64,000 nt of DNA, taken from Bacillota bacterium (lineage in GTDB: Bacteria > Bacillota > Clostridia > Lachnospirales > Lachnospiraceae). The stretch's first letter is position 1. Each line of letters begins with the position of its first letter. Made by a program: the position numbers and the translations under genes. The DNA lies in the NCBI GenBank assembly GCA_023423045.1, contig JAFAGA010000102.1, forward strand, positions 62,001 to 126,000, written 5' to 3'. Below the pieces are notes generated by a model. It ran no database searches, was not told the DNA's origin, and worked only from the letters and a program-made list of their open reading frames with translations. This document shows, in pieces, positions 62,747 through 64,000 of the stretch.

Positions 62747-63907
62747 CTATGTTGTTTTCCCCTGTTTAAAAATGGCCGGGACAACATAATCAACAGCCGG
62801 ATGCACCATATCTTGTATCAGCAATTTCAATGCCAGTTCAGCAATGGATCTTTCGTCCTGCTTCATATGGGTAAAATAATATCCATCGGAAGCTTGATAA
62901 TCTTCATCAATACAACAGATCTTTAAATCCGTTCCGATGCTAATTCCCAACATTCTTGACGCTTGAACTACCGATGACATCATACCATATTCCGTACATA
63001 CCACTCCATCCAGGTTTCCTCTTGTTTTCTCAAAATATTGACATATACATTCCGTATCTGCCTGCGTCTCCCTATCAAGAAAATTCGTCTGATCGTGGTT
63101 AAGTACACATTCTTCCGCTGCCGCCAATTTAACTTCTTCCATTCCAGCGTAAAACCCTTCTCTTCTATCAATCACAGAGGTAGTGCCCATTGCATCAACC
63201 GTAATTAACCCAATCTTACGACAGCCTCTTTCATAAAGATGTTTCACTAAGGATTTTATCGCATTCTTTCCATCCGTACTCACAGTGGAAACCGGAATTC
63301 CATGCAATCTTTTATCGATTAGAATCACCGGAAAATTTTCAACAATCAATTTCAATATTGCTGTGCTATAATGGGCCCCGTGACAAGGCATAATAATAAG
63401 CCCCTCTACGTTAAGAGCTAACAAATGGTCGATTTCATCCGTTTCCTTTTCCCTATTACCATAAGAAAATCGAATGCACAGTTTATAGCCTGCCTTCTCC
63501 GCTTCACGATCCAAATGATACATCATATCAAGTCCAAAGGGCGAAGCAACATGCTCCAGTACAAGTCCTATCAGCTTTCTCTTTTTTTCCTTCAACAAAG
63601 CTCCCTTTAATTCGCTCTCCTGATTATGATCGTCGCAATTTTCGGTTTCCCGGGCATCTTCTTCCTTTGACAATTCCGGAACACCAATCGCATCCCCCAT
63701 GACATAAGTACCCTTTCCGGGAACCCTCCGAACCATCCCATCATCAACAAGAAGATCCATTGCCTTCTTCACTGTTATTGTACTAACTTCATATTCGGTA
63801 CAAAACTCTTCCTCGGACGGAAGCTTACTTTCCCTCGGAAAGGTCCCGTCCAATATTTTTTCTTTTATCCCCTCATAAACCTGTTTATATAAAAACTCGT
63901 TTCTCAA
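62747..63907 (-). CDS. GntR-type regulator with LacI-like sugar-binding domain
   Basis: A 386-residue repressor of the AraR kind. Residues 1-70 are a GntR winged helix (YKQVYEGIKEKILDGTFP, LPSEEEFCTEYEVSTITVKKAMDLLVDDGMV, then PGKGTYV). An Asp/Glu-rich linker is followed from about 110 by a periplasmic-binding-like effector domain (IGLVLEHVASPFGLDMMYHL). The start is TTG at 63907; no ATG lies upstream of the DNA-binding domain and GGGGGTGCTGGA is a weak site, so translation may be low. It precedes the importer/symporter operon on the same strand and probably controls it. Confidence 0.88.
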   Translation of the reverse strand: MRNEFLYKQVYEGIKEKILDGTFPRESKLPSEEEFCTEYEVSTITVKKAMDLLVDDGMVRRVPGKGTYVMGDAIGVPELSKEEDARETENCDDHNQESELKGALLKEKKRKLIGLVLEHVASPFGLDMMYHLDREAEKAGYKLCIRFSYGNREKETDEIDHLLALNVEGLIIMPCHGAHYSTAILKLIVENFPVILIDKRLHGIPVSTVSTDGKNAIKSLVKHLYERGCRKIGLITVDAMGTTSVIDRREGFYAGMEEVKLAAAEECVLNHDQTNFLDRETQADTECICQYFEKTRGNLDGVVCTEYGMMSSVVQASRMLGISIGTDLKICCIDEDYQASDGYYFTHMKQDERSIAELALKLLIQDMVHPAVDYVVPAIFKQGKTT

Positions 63908-64000
63908 TCCAGCACCCCCATCACTTCACTTTTCCTGATACAAGAACCCTCTGAATAAATTGCAAAAATAACATTTAATAGAATAATAATATAATCAGCA

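Noticed and set aside
1..64000. CRISPR arrays, rRNA genes, insertion sequences or prophage
   Set aside because: No regularly spaced repeats, no rRNA-like sequence, no transposase and no phage structural genes were seen; the only mobile-type gene is the short recombinase.

Overview
The window looks like a chromosomal segment of an anaerobic Gram-positive gut bacterium of the Clostridia, most likely Lachnospiraceae. The reasons are the strong AGGAGG-type ribosome binding sites, LplA/LplB/LplC-type sugar ABC importers that carry no ATPase of their own, YesM/YesN two-component genes, a T-box leader, a glycyl radical enzyme with its activase, and a RhuM fragment. The assignment is inferred from gene style only; there is no rRNA or other marker.

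Layout. (1) 1-4.4 kb, AT-rich: start of a sugar importer (binding lipoprotein and a permease cut by the window edge), a Gfo/Idh/MocA oxidoreductase, an acyltransferase-like gene and tRNA-Cys. (2) 4.5-17.6 kb: a YesM/YesN-type sensor and regulator facing a tight eight-gene operon (17.5 to 7.1 kb, minus strand). The operon encodes a binding lipoprotein, two permeases, a fused TIM-barrel isomerase/Gfo-Idh-MocA dehydrogenase, a glycyl radical activase, an atypical glycyl radical enzyme, a cupin protein and a class I mannose-6-phosphate isomerase. A 21-bp-phased direct repeat upstream of its promoter is the kind of site a YesN-type regulator binds. (3) 17.7-21.3 kb: an HD-GYP protein coupled to a small ORF, a catalytic-domain-only tyrosine recombinase flanked by related AT-rich repeats, and a SAM hydroxide adenosyltransferase. 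(4) 21.6-35.7 kb: a glycan operon (importer, two GH29 fucosidases, GH18, a large transglutaminase-fold protein, GH130 phosphorylase), with a CBM9-like gene and a LacI-type regulator diverging from it. The enzyme set fits intracellular breakdown of the fucosylated N-glycan core. (5) 35.8-39.6 kb: M28 peptidase, CutC family protein and sulfatase. (6) 39.6-47.5 kb: a heterodimeric ABC exporter with an AgrC/AgrA-like sensor and regulator, then a short alanyl-tRNA synthetase under a T-box. (7) 47.6-53.4 kb: GH2 beta-mannosidase, D-lyxose/mannose isomerase, PfkB kinase and class II aldolase, with a divergent DeoR regulator and two long perfect palindromes. (8) 53.5-54.1 kb: remnants of a RhuM gene and a Nudix gene. 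(9) 54.1-64 kb, AT-rich: a DUF89 protein and an operon that mixes an ABC importer, a GPH symporter, a ChbG/YdjC deacetylase and a PHP hydrolase, with a GntR regulator upstream.

How it fits together. The window is almost entirely a set of carbohydrate-uptake loci, each with its own regulator (YesMN, LacI, DeoR, GntR). Mannose-containing and fucosylated host glycans are the likeliest substrates of regions 4 and 7: mannose released by beta-mannosidase or carried as Man-1-P from GH130 can enter glycolysis through the isomerases, the kinase and the aldolase. The most unusual system is the glycyl radical operon. It pairs sugar import and a C-OH-oxidising fusion protein with a radical enzyme whose active-site motif does not match the dehydratase subfamilies I know.
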